NCBI GenBank assembly: GCA_007125475.1
Contig: SLDB01000057.1
Location: 1 to 9,927, forward strand
DNA length: 9,927 nucleotides
Direction: 5' to 3'
From: Nitriliruptoraceae bacterium
Lineage (GTDB): Bacteria > Actinomycetota > Nitriliruptoria > Nitriliruptorales > Nitriliruptoraceae
A program made the translations under genes and the position numbers. Under the pieces are notes generated by a model that made no database searches, was not told the origin of the DNA, and saw only the letters and a program-made list of their open reading frames with translations. Positions within the stretch are counted from its first letter, which is position 1. Every line of letters starts with the position of its first letter. Positions 1 to 6,419 of this stretch are shown one piece after another.

Positions 1-1
1 C

Positions 2-736
2 ATCGGGGTGTTCTGGTGGCTCGGGGGTCCGGGGATCCCCCAGGGCCTCGGGGTGACGCACCTGCCGGGGCAGTCCGCCGGGCACTACAGCGACGAGTGG
101 TACGAGTTCGAGGCCGGCTCGGAGCGTGCCGCGTTCTTCGAGGACGCGATCGCCGATCTTGACGCGTTCCAGGTGGTCGAGGAGTTCACCGGGGTCGAGG
201 ACCTCACCCAGGAGGAGCTCGAGGCCGACCCGGCGTTCGGTCAGCTCTCCGGGTCGGTGGGCTCGGCGTCCCAGGACATGCTCAGCCTGTTCCTGCCGGT
301 CGATGATGACGGCGTCGCCCAGATCGGGGTGAGCCGCCGTGAGGCGTTCGAGGAGGACGCTGCCGCGCAGCAGCCGGAGGGAGCCGTCGGCCGTGCGCAG
401 CCGTTCTACAGCGCGGTACCGGTCGGTGACCCCCTCGTCCGCGAGGACCCGGAGACCGGGGTGTTGCTGGCGGCCCAGGAGTTCCAGGCGCTGGCGACGT
501 TCGTCGACGACGAGGGCGTGCCGTTCGACCCGGTCGAGGTCGGGGACACCCAGTTCATGTTCGCGTTCTACGACCCGGGGGCGGTGTGGTTCCCGGCGAT
601 GCTGTGGACCCTGATCGCGCTCGGTGGGTTCGGGCTCACGCTGTTCTGGCTCGACCGGCTGGAGATGCGCGACAAGCGCCTGGCCGCGACCGAGGCCGAA
701 CAGCCCGAACGCATCGCCCAGCCGATCGCCCAGTAG
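2..736 (+). CDS. Unrecognised two-helix membrane protein with acidic extracytoplasmic domain (5' partial)
   Basis: I do not recognise this protein. The frame is open to the left edge, so the true start probably lies upstream; GTG at 8 is the first start codon inside the window but would fall inside a hydrophobic stretch (IGVFWWLGG), which looks like the end of an N-terminal membrane helix. About 175 residues follow with roughly 38 Asp/Glu against 5 Arg and no Lys. A second hydrophobic segment (about nt 581-658, AVWFPAMLWTLIALGG onwards) precedes a short charged tail (LEMRDKR) ending at TAG 734-736. The inferred topology is two helices with the acidic domain outside. There is no Cys, no CXXCH and no obvious catalytic motif. 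It is co-directional with the cytochrome c maturation genes 161 bp downstream, but that gap and its hairpins leave an operon link unproven. Consistent GC-rich third positions and the hydrophobicity pattern support real coding. Confidence 0.75.
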   Translation: MGVFWWLGGPGIPQGLGVTHLPGQSAGHYSDEWYEFEAGSERAAFFEDAIADLDAFQVVEEFTGVEDLTQEELEADPAFGQLSGSVGSASQDMLSLFLPVDDDGVAQIGVSRREAFEEDAAAQQPEGAVGRAQPFYSAVPVGDPLVREDPETGVLLAAQEFQALATFVDDEGVPFDPVEVGDTQFMFAFYDPGAVWFPAMLWTLIALGGFGLTLFWLDRLEMRDKRLAATEAEQPERIAQPIAQ

Positions 737-759
737 CCGGTCGGCTCCGCGGGGCCGCT

Positions 760-785
760 CGGGGCCTGGGCACGCCGTGGCCCCG
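760..785 (+). terminator. GC-rich hairpin after the first gene, possible terminator
   Basis: CGGGGCC at 760-766 is the exact inverse of GGCCCCG at 779-785, with a 12-nt loop; a second CGGGGCC copy at 750-756 could pair instead. It lies 24 bp after the stop codon of the first gene. There is no T-tract, so it would be an atypical intrinsic terminator. Such pairs also arise by chance in sequence this GC-rich. Confidence 0.25.
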
Positions 786-799
786 TGCTCGCGGGTGGG

Positions 800-812
800 T
801 TCCACCGTGGAA
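800..812. promoter_or_regulatory. 13-bp perfect palindrome, candidate operator upstream of resA
   Basis: TTCCAC-C-GTGGAA is perfectly symmetric around position 806 and lies about 85 bp before the resA start. The form, two 6-bp half sites around one base, suits a dimeric DNA-binding regulator. I do not match it to a known actinobacterial operator. Confidence 0.3.
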
Positions 813-817
813 GGCGC

Positions 818-838
818 TGCCAGCCGGCCGGGTTGGCA
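818..838 (+). other. 8-bp hairpin in the resA leader
   Basis: TGCCAGCC (818-825) pairs with GGTTGGCA (831-838) through seven Watson-Crick pairs and one G-U pair around a 5-nt loop. No T-tract follows, so it is not a standard terminator. TTGGCA within the right arm (833-838) resembles a -35 box, but I see no -10 box at the proper distance. Confidence 0.3.
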
Positions 839-850
839 CCTGCGCACCGA

Positions 851-865
851 CCGAGGCACCCTCGG
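851..865 (+). other. 6-bp hairpin with triloop just before resA
   Basis: CCGAGG (851-856) and CCTCGG (860-865) are exact inverses separated by CAC. The element ends 17 bp before the resA ribosome binding site (GGAGGG, 883-888), so it could affect translation if it is transcribed. Chance is a serious alternative. Confidence 0.25.
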
Positions 866-897
866 CTCACCATCGACGACCCGGAGGGCGAGCGAGA

Positions 898-1473
898 GTG
901 CGCCGCAGCCACTGGCTCCTGCTGACGGCGCTGTTCCTCGCCGGGTGCGCGGCCGGGTCCTCCTCGGCCGCCGACGACTGCGAACGGATCGCCGGTGTCC
1001 GTGAAGGGTTGTGCCCGATCCCGGTCGAGGAGCGCACCGACGCCCCGGTCGAGGCGATGCCGACCGTCGGGGGTGACGGTGAACAGCTCTCCCTGGAGGA
1101 GCTCCGCGGACGCGTCGTGGTCGTGAACTTCTGGGCGTCGTGGTGTGGCCCGTGCCGCACCGAACAGCCCGACCTCAACGAGGCCTACGAGCACCTCCCC
1201 GACGACGAGGTGGCGTTCCTGGCGGTGAACATCGAGGACACCGAGGCGAACGCCCTGTCGCACATGCGGGAGTTCGAGATGCCGTACCCGTCGTTGTACG
1301 ACCCGGGGAACGCCTACGCCTCGAAGTGGCGCGGGGTGGGGCCCCGGACCATCCCCACCACCGTGTTCGTCGACCCGGACGGTCGTGTCGCCGCCCGGGT
1401 CCTCGGCCTGATCGGGTACGGCGAGACCGTCGGCCTCGCCGACGCGATCGCGAGCGAGGCCCGTGATGGCTGA
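898..1473 (+). CDS. resA: ResA/TlpA-family lipoprotein thiol-disulfide oxidoreductase
   Basis: This thioredoxin-fold reductase (191 aa) acts outside the membrane and by family keeps the haem-binding cysteines of apocytochrome c reduced, drawing electrons from CcdA. GTG 898 is chosen because GGAGGG (883-888) sits 9 nt upstream and a clean lipoprotein signal follows: Arg/His-containing N-terminus, hydrophobic core, lipobox LAGC with lipidated Cys17. The open frame upstream to 586 gives an Arg/Pro-rich, uncharacteristic extension. The active site WCGPC has Cys83 and Cys86 in the usual WASWCGPCR context; the thioredoxin cis-proline is Pro153 in TIPT. Two further cysteines (Cys28, Cys39) lie between the anchor and the fold. 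The last 8 bp overlap ccdA, implying co-transcription and translational coupling. Other members of this family serve other periplasmic thiols, but the neighbours make cytochrome c maturation the likely role. Confidence 0.93.
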   Translation: MRRSHWLLLTALFLAGCAAGSSSAADDCERIAGVREGLCPIPVEERTDAPVEAMPTVGGDGEQLSLEELRGRVVVVNFWASWCGPCRTEQPDLNEAYEHLPDDEVAFLAVNIEDTEANALSHMREFEMPYPSLYDPGNAYASKWRGVGPRTIPTTVFVDPDGRVAARVLGLIGYGETVGLADAIASEARDG

Positions 1474-2218
1474 GACCATCCAGGCGATCGTGTTCGACGC
1501 GAACGTCCTGTTGGCCGCATCCATCGCGTTCGCCGCCGGGTTCGTCTCGTTCGCCTCCCCGTGCGTGATCCCGCTCGTCCCGGGGTACCTGTCGTACATG
1601 ACCGGGATCTCCGGGCAGGACCTGGCCAGCGGCGGGGTCCGTGCCCGCGGGCGGGTGCTGCTCGGCTCGGTGCTGTTCGTGATCGGGTTCGCGATCCCGT
1701 TCACGATGCTGGGGTTCGCCGTCGGGGCGCTGAACGTCCTCGACCGTTCCCCGATCGCGCGGATCGCGATGGGCGCGCTCGTGGCGGTCCTCGGCCTCCT
1801 GCTGGCCCGGGGCAGCCTCACCCGCGAGGTGCGGGCCACCGGACGCGCCCCCACCGGCGGGATCGCCAGCGCCCCCGGGCTCGGGTTCGTGTTCGGGGTC
1901 GGGTGGACCCCATGCCTGGGACCGGCCGCTGGGGCGATCCTGACGATGTCGGCGAACGTCAGCGGCGGTGTCTCCGGACGGGGCGCGTTCCTCGGGTTCG
2001 TCTACGCCCTCGGCCTCGGGTTGCCGTTCATCGTGATCGGGTTGCTCTTCCGTCGGGCCAGCGGGGCGTTGGACGTGCTGAGACGCAACGCGCGGAACCT
2101 GCAGATCGGCGGCGGTGGGCTGTTGGTCGTCGTCGGGATCGCGATCGCCACCGGGTTGTGGGACCAGTTCATCTTCCTGCTACGTCCGCTGATCCAGGGA
2201 TTCGAGACCCCCCTGTGA
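1466..2218 (+). CDS. ccdA: CcdA, membrane thiol-electron transporter for cytochrome c maturation
   Basis: A 250-aa polytopic protein of the CcdA/DsbD-core family, which moves reducing equivalents from cytoplasmic thioredoxin across the membrane to ResA. About six hydrophobic helices are visible. The two redox cysteines stand in their family contexts: Cys33 in FASPCVIPLVPGY (first helix) and Cys150 in GWTPCLGP (fourth helix), each flanked by the helix-breaking prolines typical of the family. ATG 1466 is preferred over GTG 1463, which is directly adjacent and in frame, because GAGG at 1456-1459 is 6 nt from the ATG but only 3 nt from the GTG. The start lies inside the end of resA, so the two are probably coupled and work as an electron relay. 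Length is normal for a stand-alone CcdA. Confidence 0.95.
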   Translation: MAETIQAIVFDANVLLAASIAFAAGFVSFASPCVIPLVPGYLSYMTGISGQDLASGGVRARGRVLLGSVLFVIGFAIPFTMLGFAVGALNVLDRSPIARIAMGALVAVLGLLLARGSLTREVRATGRAPTGGIASAPGLGFVFGVGWTPCLGPAAGAILTMSANVSGGVSGRGAFLGFVYALGLGLPFIVIGLLFRRASGALDVLRRNARNLQIGGGGLLVVVGIAIATGLWDQFIFLLRPLIQGFETPL

Positions 2219-2241
2219 ACCCGCCGCCCACCCCGCCACCG

Positions 2242-2276
2242 GTCGGACCGTGCCCACCCGTGGGTACCGTGCCCTC
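2242..2276 (+). promoter_or_regulatory. Candidate leaderless promoter for resB, with repeats
   Basis: TACCGT at 2265-2270 fits the actinobacterial -10 pattern TANNNT and ends 6 nt before the GTG at 2277, the spacing expected if transcription begins on the start codon. No ribosome binding site precedes the GTG, which agrees with a leaderless message. A 9-bp direct repeat ACCGTGCCC occurs at 2247-2255 and 2266-2274, 19 bp apart start to start, with the inverted pair CCCAC/GTGGG between them. No good -35 box is visible. Confidence 0.4.
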
Positions 2277-3959
2277 GTGACCGCCTCCTCCCCCCCTCCC
2301 GCGGCCAACCCGCCGGTGCGACGTCGTCGCCGGCCCGGGCCGACCGGCGGTGTCGGGTTCGTCGTCGACTCGGTGCTGATGGCCTGGCGGTGGCTGCGTC
2401 GGATGCGCACGGCGCTGTACATGCTGGCGGCTCTGGGGTTCCTCACGCTGGTGGCGACGTTCGTTCCCCAGGAGCCCAACGTCTCGTCCACGGTCGCCGA
2501 GTGGCGGTCCGGCGAGGCGGGGCCGGGTGTGCCCGTCGCCCGCGTCCTCGACGCCGTCGGGGCGTTCGACGTCTACGGCTCCGGGTTGTTCGTCGCGCTG
2601 CTGCTGCTGATGTACCTCAGCCTCACCGCGTGCCTCATCCCCCGGATCCGGGCCTGGTTCAGGCTGGTGCGGCTCAGCCGCCCACCGGTGATACGCCGGC
2701 CCTCCGAGGCGAACCTCACCGCGACGTTCGCGACCGCCGCCTCGCCCGAGGTGGTGCACGCCACCGCGGACGACGTCCTCACCCGGCGCCGGTGGCGGCG
2801 ACGCCGCCACACCGGGGACGGCCGGACCCCGGCGCAGCTCGCCGCCGAGAAGGGGCTGGTCAGCCGTGAGGGCGGGAGCCTGCTGTTCCACGTCAGCTTC
2901 TACGTCCTCCTCGCCGCGATCATCGTCGGGCAGCTGACGACGTTCGAGGGCCAGCGTGGGGTCGTCGAGGGTGAGCCCGGCTTCAGTGACTCGGCGGTGT
3001 CGTACTGGCTGTACCAGCCAGGCCGGTGGTTCGACGAGTCCGACCACGACCGCTGGCAGTTCGAGCTCGACGAGTTCCACGTCGACTGGGTCCGTGACCC
3101 GCTCGCCCCCGGGGCGGGGCAGCCGACCGAGTTCCGCTCCGAGGTCACCATCACCCCACCGGACGGTGAGCCGTACGCCGCCGAGATCGACAGCAACGCG
3201 CCGCTGCGGATCGGCGGGAAGCGGATCACCCAACTCGACTGGGGGTACGCCCCCCGGGTCGTCGTCGAGGTCGACGGCGAGGTCGTCCACGACGGCTTCA
3301 TCCAGCCCACCGTCACCGACGGCGGGTTCTTCCGTGGTGCGGTGAAGGCACCCGCCGCCGACCCCGACGTCGGGCTCGAGGTGTTCTTCTACCCCTACGC
3401 GCCGTACGACGAGTCCGGCAGACCGGTCCCGACCGGTGCGCCGTGGGACGAGGCGCCGATGCTGCTGTTCCGCCAGCACCGCGGCGACCTGCAACTCGGT
3501 GCGACCCAGCAGACGGTGAACGAGCTCGACACCACCGAACTGGAGTCCGAGGGTGGGGCGTACCTGAGGCCCGGACAGTCCGTCACCGTCGGCGACGTCG
3601 AGGTGTCGTTCCCGGAGCTGCGCCGGTGGGTCGGGTACCAGGTCAGCTCCCGGCCGGCGATCCCGGCGCTCCTCGCCGGCGCCGGCCTGCTGGTCGGGGG
3701 GCTCATCCCCGCTCTGTACGCCTCCCGGCGCCGCCTGTGGGTCCTGACGGAGCGCGACGAGGGCCTCGGCTCTACCCTCGTGACGGTGACCGGGCGGGCG
3801 TTCCAGCGGCCCGAGGCCTTCGCCGAGGAGCACGCGGCGGTCACCGCCGAGCTCGCCGACGCCGTCGAGGCCACGGCGACGGATCCTCCCCCCGACCGGC
3901 CCGGCGACCACTCCGGCGCACACCACCGCGCCGGTGACCGAGAGGTGCTGCGACCATGA
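2277..3959 (+). CDS. resB: ResB/Ccs1 cytochrome c haem-ligation protein
   Basis: ResB partners CcsB to form the System II haem exporter and cytochrome c synthase. The protein (560 aa from GTG 2277) shows an Arg-rich cytoplasmic N-terminus, then the family signature RMRTALYML...PQ at helix 1 (about 45-64). Helix 2 is about 101-121, followed by an Arg-rich cytoplasmic stretch, then helix 3 (about 202-222) containing His205. A large acidic extracytoplasmic domain (about 223-459), helix 4 (about 462-483) and a hydrophilic C-terminal tail complete it. This four-helix plan and length match the family. GTG 2250 is an alternative start (569 aa); 2277 is preferred because of the -10-like box immediately before it. 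The stop TGA overlaps the ccsB ATG (ATGA, 3956-3959), as expected for subunits of one complex. A 58-bp gap separates it from ccdA. Confidence 0.93.
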   Translation: MTASSPPPAANPPVRRRRRPGPTGGVGFVVDSVLMAWRWLRRMRTALYMLAALGFLTLVATFVPQEPNVSSTVAEWRSGEAGPGVPVARVLDAVGAFDVYGSGLFVALLLLMYLSLTACLIPRIRAWFRLVRLSRPPVIRRPSEANLTATFATAASPEVVHATADDVLTRRRWRRRRHTGDGRTPAQLAAEKGLVSREGGSLLFHVSFYVLLAAIIVGQLTTFEGQRGVVEGEPGFSDSAVSYWLYQPGRWFDESDHDRWQFELDEFHVDWVRDPLAPGAGQPTEFRSEVTITPPDGEPYAAEIDSNAPLRIGGKRITQLDWGYAPRVVVEVDGEVVHDGFIQPTVTDGGFFRGAVKAPAADPDVGLEVFFYPYAPYDESGRPVPTGAPWDEAPMLLFRQHRGDLQLGATQQTVNELDTTELESEGGAYLRPGQSVTVGDVEVSFPELRRWVGYQVSSRPAIPALLAGAGLLVGGLIPALYASRRRLWVLTERDEGLGSTLVTVTGRAFQRPEAFAEEHAAVTAELADAVEATATDPPPDRPGDHSGAHHRAGDREVLRP

Positions 3960-5125
3960 CCCAGGACCAGCTCGCGGAGCTCTCCCGCTTCCTGTACTCG
4001 CCGACGACGCTGCTGCTCTACCTCACCGCGGCGTTCGTGTACCTCTACGCGTTGACGACGACGGTCGGCCGGCAGGAGGAACGTGAGCGCGGCCGGCGGG
4101 CCCGCCGCATCGGTGGGGTCCTGGCGGTGCTGGGGGTCACCGCCCACGTCGCCCACGAGCTTGCCCGCGGCTTCGCCCAGGACCGCCTCCCGCTCGGGAA
4201 CATGTTCGAGGTCACCTCGTTGATGGCCCTCGTCGGGGTGGTCTCCGGCCTCTACGTGCTCCAGTTCGTCCGCCGCCGTCCGGAGTTGAACGGCTTCGTC
4301 CTCCTCGGGGGCTCCCTGGTCCTGGGCATGGCGATGCTGATGTACGCCGAGCCCGGCCCGCTGATGCCGATCCTCGACACGTGGTGGCGGCCGTTCCACG
4401 TGTCGTTGCTGGTCGCGGCGATGGGGATCTTCGCGGCCGCGTTCGTGTTCAACGGCCTCTACCTGTTGCGTGACACCGCCGAGCGGGCCGTCGCCGCGTC
4501 GCACGAGGGACGTTCGCGTGGCTCCACGGTCGGGGCCGCCCACCTCGGCGACCTCGAGCGCACCGGGCCGTCGACCGACGGCGACGACGACGAGGTGGAG
4601 CGTGCCCACGCCGCGGCGTACCGCGAGGCGCTGCGCGCCGGGATCCCGCGAGTGAAGCTCGCCGTCGGGGTGTTCCTGGGGACCTCGCTGGTGTCCTGGG
4701 TGTGGCTGGTCACCGACGACACCGTCGCCGGCGGGGTCGGGCGGTTCCTGGCGGTGAACCTCACCATGGTCGCCGCCGCCCTGCTGGCGGCGTGGTTCAC
4801 CCCGTTCCTGCCGTCGACCGCGACCCTCGACGGCCTCGCCCACCGCACCATCACGTTCGCGTTCGTGCTGTGGACCGTCGGGGTGATCGCCGGGGCGATG
4901 TGGGCCGAGGTCTCGTGGGGGCGGTTCTGGGGCTGGGACCCCAAGGAGACCGGATCGTTCCTGACGTGGGTGGCGTACGCCGGCTACCTCCACGCCCGGG
5001 CGACCCACGGGGTGCGGGGCAGGAACGCGGCCTGGATCGGGATCGGCGCGTTCATCGTGCTGATGGGGACCTACCTCATCGCGAACTACGTCGTGGTCGG
5101 GCTGCACTCCTACGCCGAGCTGTAG
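3956..5125 (+). CDS. ccsB: CcsB (CcsA/ResC) haem-handling cytochrome c biogenesis protein
   Basis: This integral membrane protein of the haem-handling family delivers haem to the outside face and, with ResB, attaches it to apocytochrome CXXCH. The diagnostic tryptophan-rich WWD-type segment is at about 318-331 (EVSWGRFWGWDPKE). Candidate haem-ligand histidines stand in family contexts: His148 (PFHVSLL), His296 (AHRTITF) and His384 (GLHSYA). His64 and His67 precede the conserved-looking PLGNMFEV (79-86). I count roughly eight to ten hydrophobic segments. A hydrophilic loop at about 172-232, rich in Gly, Asp and Arg, makes the protein (389 aa) longer than compact mycobacterial homologues of about 324 aa. 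The ATG overlaps the resB stop, with GAGG at 3942-3945 as ribosome binding site. It is the last gene of the operon and converges on menE. Symbols ccsA, ccsB and resC are used for the same family. Confidence 0.95.
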   Translation: MTQDQLAELSRFLYSPTTLLLYLTAAFVYLYALTTTVGRQEERERGRRARRIGGVLAVLGVTAHVAHELARGFAQDRLPLGNMFEVTSLMALVGVVSGLYVLQFVRRRPELNGFVLLGGSLVLGMAMLMYAEPGPLMPILDTWWRPFHVSLLVAAMGIFAAAFVFNGLYLLRDTAERAVAASHEGRSRGSTVGAAHLGDLERTGPSTDGDDDEVERAHAAAYREALRAGIPRVKLAVGVFLGTSLVSWVWLVTDDTVAGGVGRFLAVNLTMVAAALLAAWFTPFLPSTATLDGLAHRTITFAFVLWTVGVIAGAMWAEVSWGRFWGWDPKETGSFLTWVAYAGYLHARATHGVRGRNAAWIGIGAFIVLMGTYLIANYVVVGLHSYAEL

Positions 5126-5126
5126 G

Positions 5127-5139
5127 CCGCGGCCCGCGG
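5127..5139. terminator. Short GC hairpin between converging ccsB and menE
   Basis: CCGCG (5127-5131) and CGCGG (5135-5139) are exact inverses around GCC, directly after the ccsB stop codon and within the 34 bp that separate the two converging genes. Placement suits a shared terminator, but the stem is short and there is no T-tract on either strand. Confidence 0.25.
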
Positions 5140-5159
5140 TCGGCGTCCACCGGCCCGGC

Positions 5160-6350
5160 TCACACGCGGGGTATCGCGGCGGCGGCGAGGTCGGCCACCT
5201 CCGACGCGGCGAGCTTCCCCATCGCGTCGCGGGGCAGGGCGCCGGTCACCGTCACCGCCCGGGGTGCCCAGGCGGCCGGGAGCCGGTCACGTACCCGCTC
5301 CCGCAGCTCGGCGAGGGTGACGTCGCCGACGACGACGGCGACGACCTCCTCCCCCCACCGCGGGTGCGGCCGGGAGGTGACCACGACGTCGTCGACCCGG
5401 GGGTGGGCCGCCAGCACGGCGGTGACCGCCGCCAACGGCACGTTCTCCCCGCCACTGACGGCGACGTCGTCGGCCCGCCCCGCGACGACCAGGCGCCGTG
5501 AGCCCCCCTCGGTGGTGAACCCGCCGACGTCGCCGGTGGTGAACCACCCGTCGGGGCCGAACGCCGCCGAGGTCGCCGCCGGATCCCGGCGGTAGCGGGA
5601 GAACAGCACGTCGCCGCGCACGCGGATCCGACCCCGGGGGTCGACGTCGAGCTCCACCCCGTCCAGCGGGTCGCCGTCGTACACGCACCCCCCGCAGGTC
5701 TCGCTCATGCCGTAGGAGGTCACGACCCGGGCACCGGCCCGTGCCGCGGCCTCCAGCAACCCCGGTGACGCCGGCGCACCGCCCAGGAGGATGGAGCGGA
5801 ACCGCGAGACGTCCACGCCGGCCTCGATCAGCGCCGTCAGCTGGGTGGGCACCAGCGCGAGGTGCTCGGCGTCGACGGTCGCGAGCTCGGCGGTGGAGTC
5901 GACGGTCACCGCCGGTGTCCCGAGCGCCGCGGCCCGAAGGTGCACCAGGACCCCGGCGACGTGGTGTGTCGGCAGCGCCAGCGCCCACCGCTCACCGTCG
6001 CGGGCGCCGAGCCGGGCGAGACCGGCGCGCACCGAGGACGCCAACGCGGTGTGGGTGAGCTCGACGCCTTTCGGCTCCCCGGTGGAGCCGGAGGTGGCCA
6101 CCACCAGGGCGATTCCGTCGTCGACCGGTTCGCCGTCGTCGAACCGGGTGCGTCGCACCGCCCGTCCGTCGGTGTCGACGTCGACGAGCTCGGCGGGACG
6201 CAACCGACGGCACGTCGCCGTGACCACCGCATCGGGGGCCGACGGATCGAGGAGGACCGCCGCGTCACCGGCCTGCCAGCACCGCTGAAGCACGTCGTGA
6301 GCCGACGCCCGTGGGGTGCGGAACGCCCGCAGGGAACCCAACGGCGCCAC
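5160..6350 (-). CDS. menE: o-succinylbenzoate--CoA ligase
   Basis: MenE activates o-succinylbenzoate with ATP and joins it to CoA, making the MenB substrate. It is an ANL-superfamily adenylating enzyme of 396 aa. In order: the phosphate-binding loop TSGSTGEPKG (86-95), the SYGMSETCGG motif (212-221), the TGD motif with the ribose-binding Asp274, the hinge and domain-swap region GRADDVAVSGGEN (291-303), and the C-terminal catalytic Lys379 in DAMGKLAASEV. All expected landmarks are present. The N-terminal part before the P-loop is short (about 85 residues), as in compact actinobacterial MenE proteins. GTG at 6350 is chosen because GGAG lies 8 nt upstream on the minus strand. The frame stays open for a further 2.2 kb through the antisense of menB and menA, without MenE-like sequence. 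The gene is opposed to the other men genes and shares a 69-bp divergent region with menB. Confidence 0.93.
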   Translation of the reverse strand: MAPLGSLRAFRTPRASAHDVLQRCWQAGDAAVLLDPSAPDAVVTATCRRLRPAELVDVDTDGRAVRRTRFDDGEPVDDGIALVVATSGSTGEPKGVELTHTALASSVRAGLARLGARDGERWALALPTHHVAGVLVHLRAAALGTPAVTVDSTAELATVDAEHLALVPTQLTALIEAGVDVSRFRSILLGGAPASPGLLEAAARAGARVVTSYGMSETCGGCVYDGDPLDGVELDVDPRGRIRVRGDVLFSRYRRDPAATSAAFGPDGWFTTGDVGGFTTEGGSRRLVVAGRADDVAVSGGENVPLAAVTAVLAAHPRVDDVVVTSRPHPRWGEEVVAVVVGDVTLAELRERVRDRLPAAWAPRAVTVTGALPRDAMGKLAASEVADLAAAAIPRV

Positions 6351-6381
6351 CTCCGCGTCTCCGTGCGTGCGGCCGCGCGGG

Positions 6382-6388
6382 TAGCGTA
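6382..6388. promoter_or_regulatory. Overlapping divergent -10 boxes between menE and menB
   Basis: TAGCGT (6382-6387) on the plus strand and TACGCT (6388-6383) on the minus strand both fit TANNNT and overlap by five bases, inside the 8-bp palindrome GCGTACGC region (6384-6391). Expected start sites would give 5' leaders of about 25 nt on each side, leaving room for the ribosome binding sites of menB (AAGGGAG, 6408-6414) and menE. On the minus strand TTCACG (plus 6404-6409) is a partial -35 match at a short 15-bp spacing; I see no good plus-strand -35. Confidence 0.45.
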
Positions 6389-6419
6389 CGCCGCCACGAC
6401 GTCCGTGAAGGGAGTCACC

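Noticed and set aside
586..897. N-terminal extension of resA to an upstream start
   Set aside because: It would overlap the first gene, is Arg/Pro-rich, and would bury the lipoprotein signal that begins at GTG 898 behind a good ribosome binding site.
905..914. B12-box-like GCAGCCACTG, suggesting a cobalamin riboswitch
   Set aside because: It lies inside the resA coding sequence, and the other conserved cobalamin riboswitch blocks are absent in the right order.
568..1854. Minus-strand open frame of 428 codons opposite resA and ccdA
   Set aside because: No recognisable domain, and resA and ccdA are unambiguous on the plus strand.
2169..3926. Minus-strand open frame of 585 codons opposite resB
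   Set aside because: Low-complexity Arg/Gly/Asp/Pro composition, no domain, and it mirrors the strongly supported resB gene.
3395..5107. Minus-strand open frame of 570 codons opposite ccsB and the end of resB
   Set aside because: His/Arg/Gly/Glu-rich composition typical of an antisense shadow; ccsB is certain on the other strand.
5862..6419. N-terminal extension of menB
   Set aside because: The extension is antisense to menE, shows no MenB similarity, and lacks a ribosome binding site; GTG 6420 has one.
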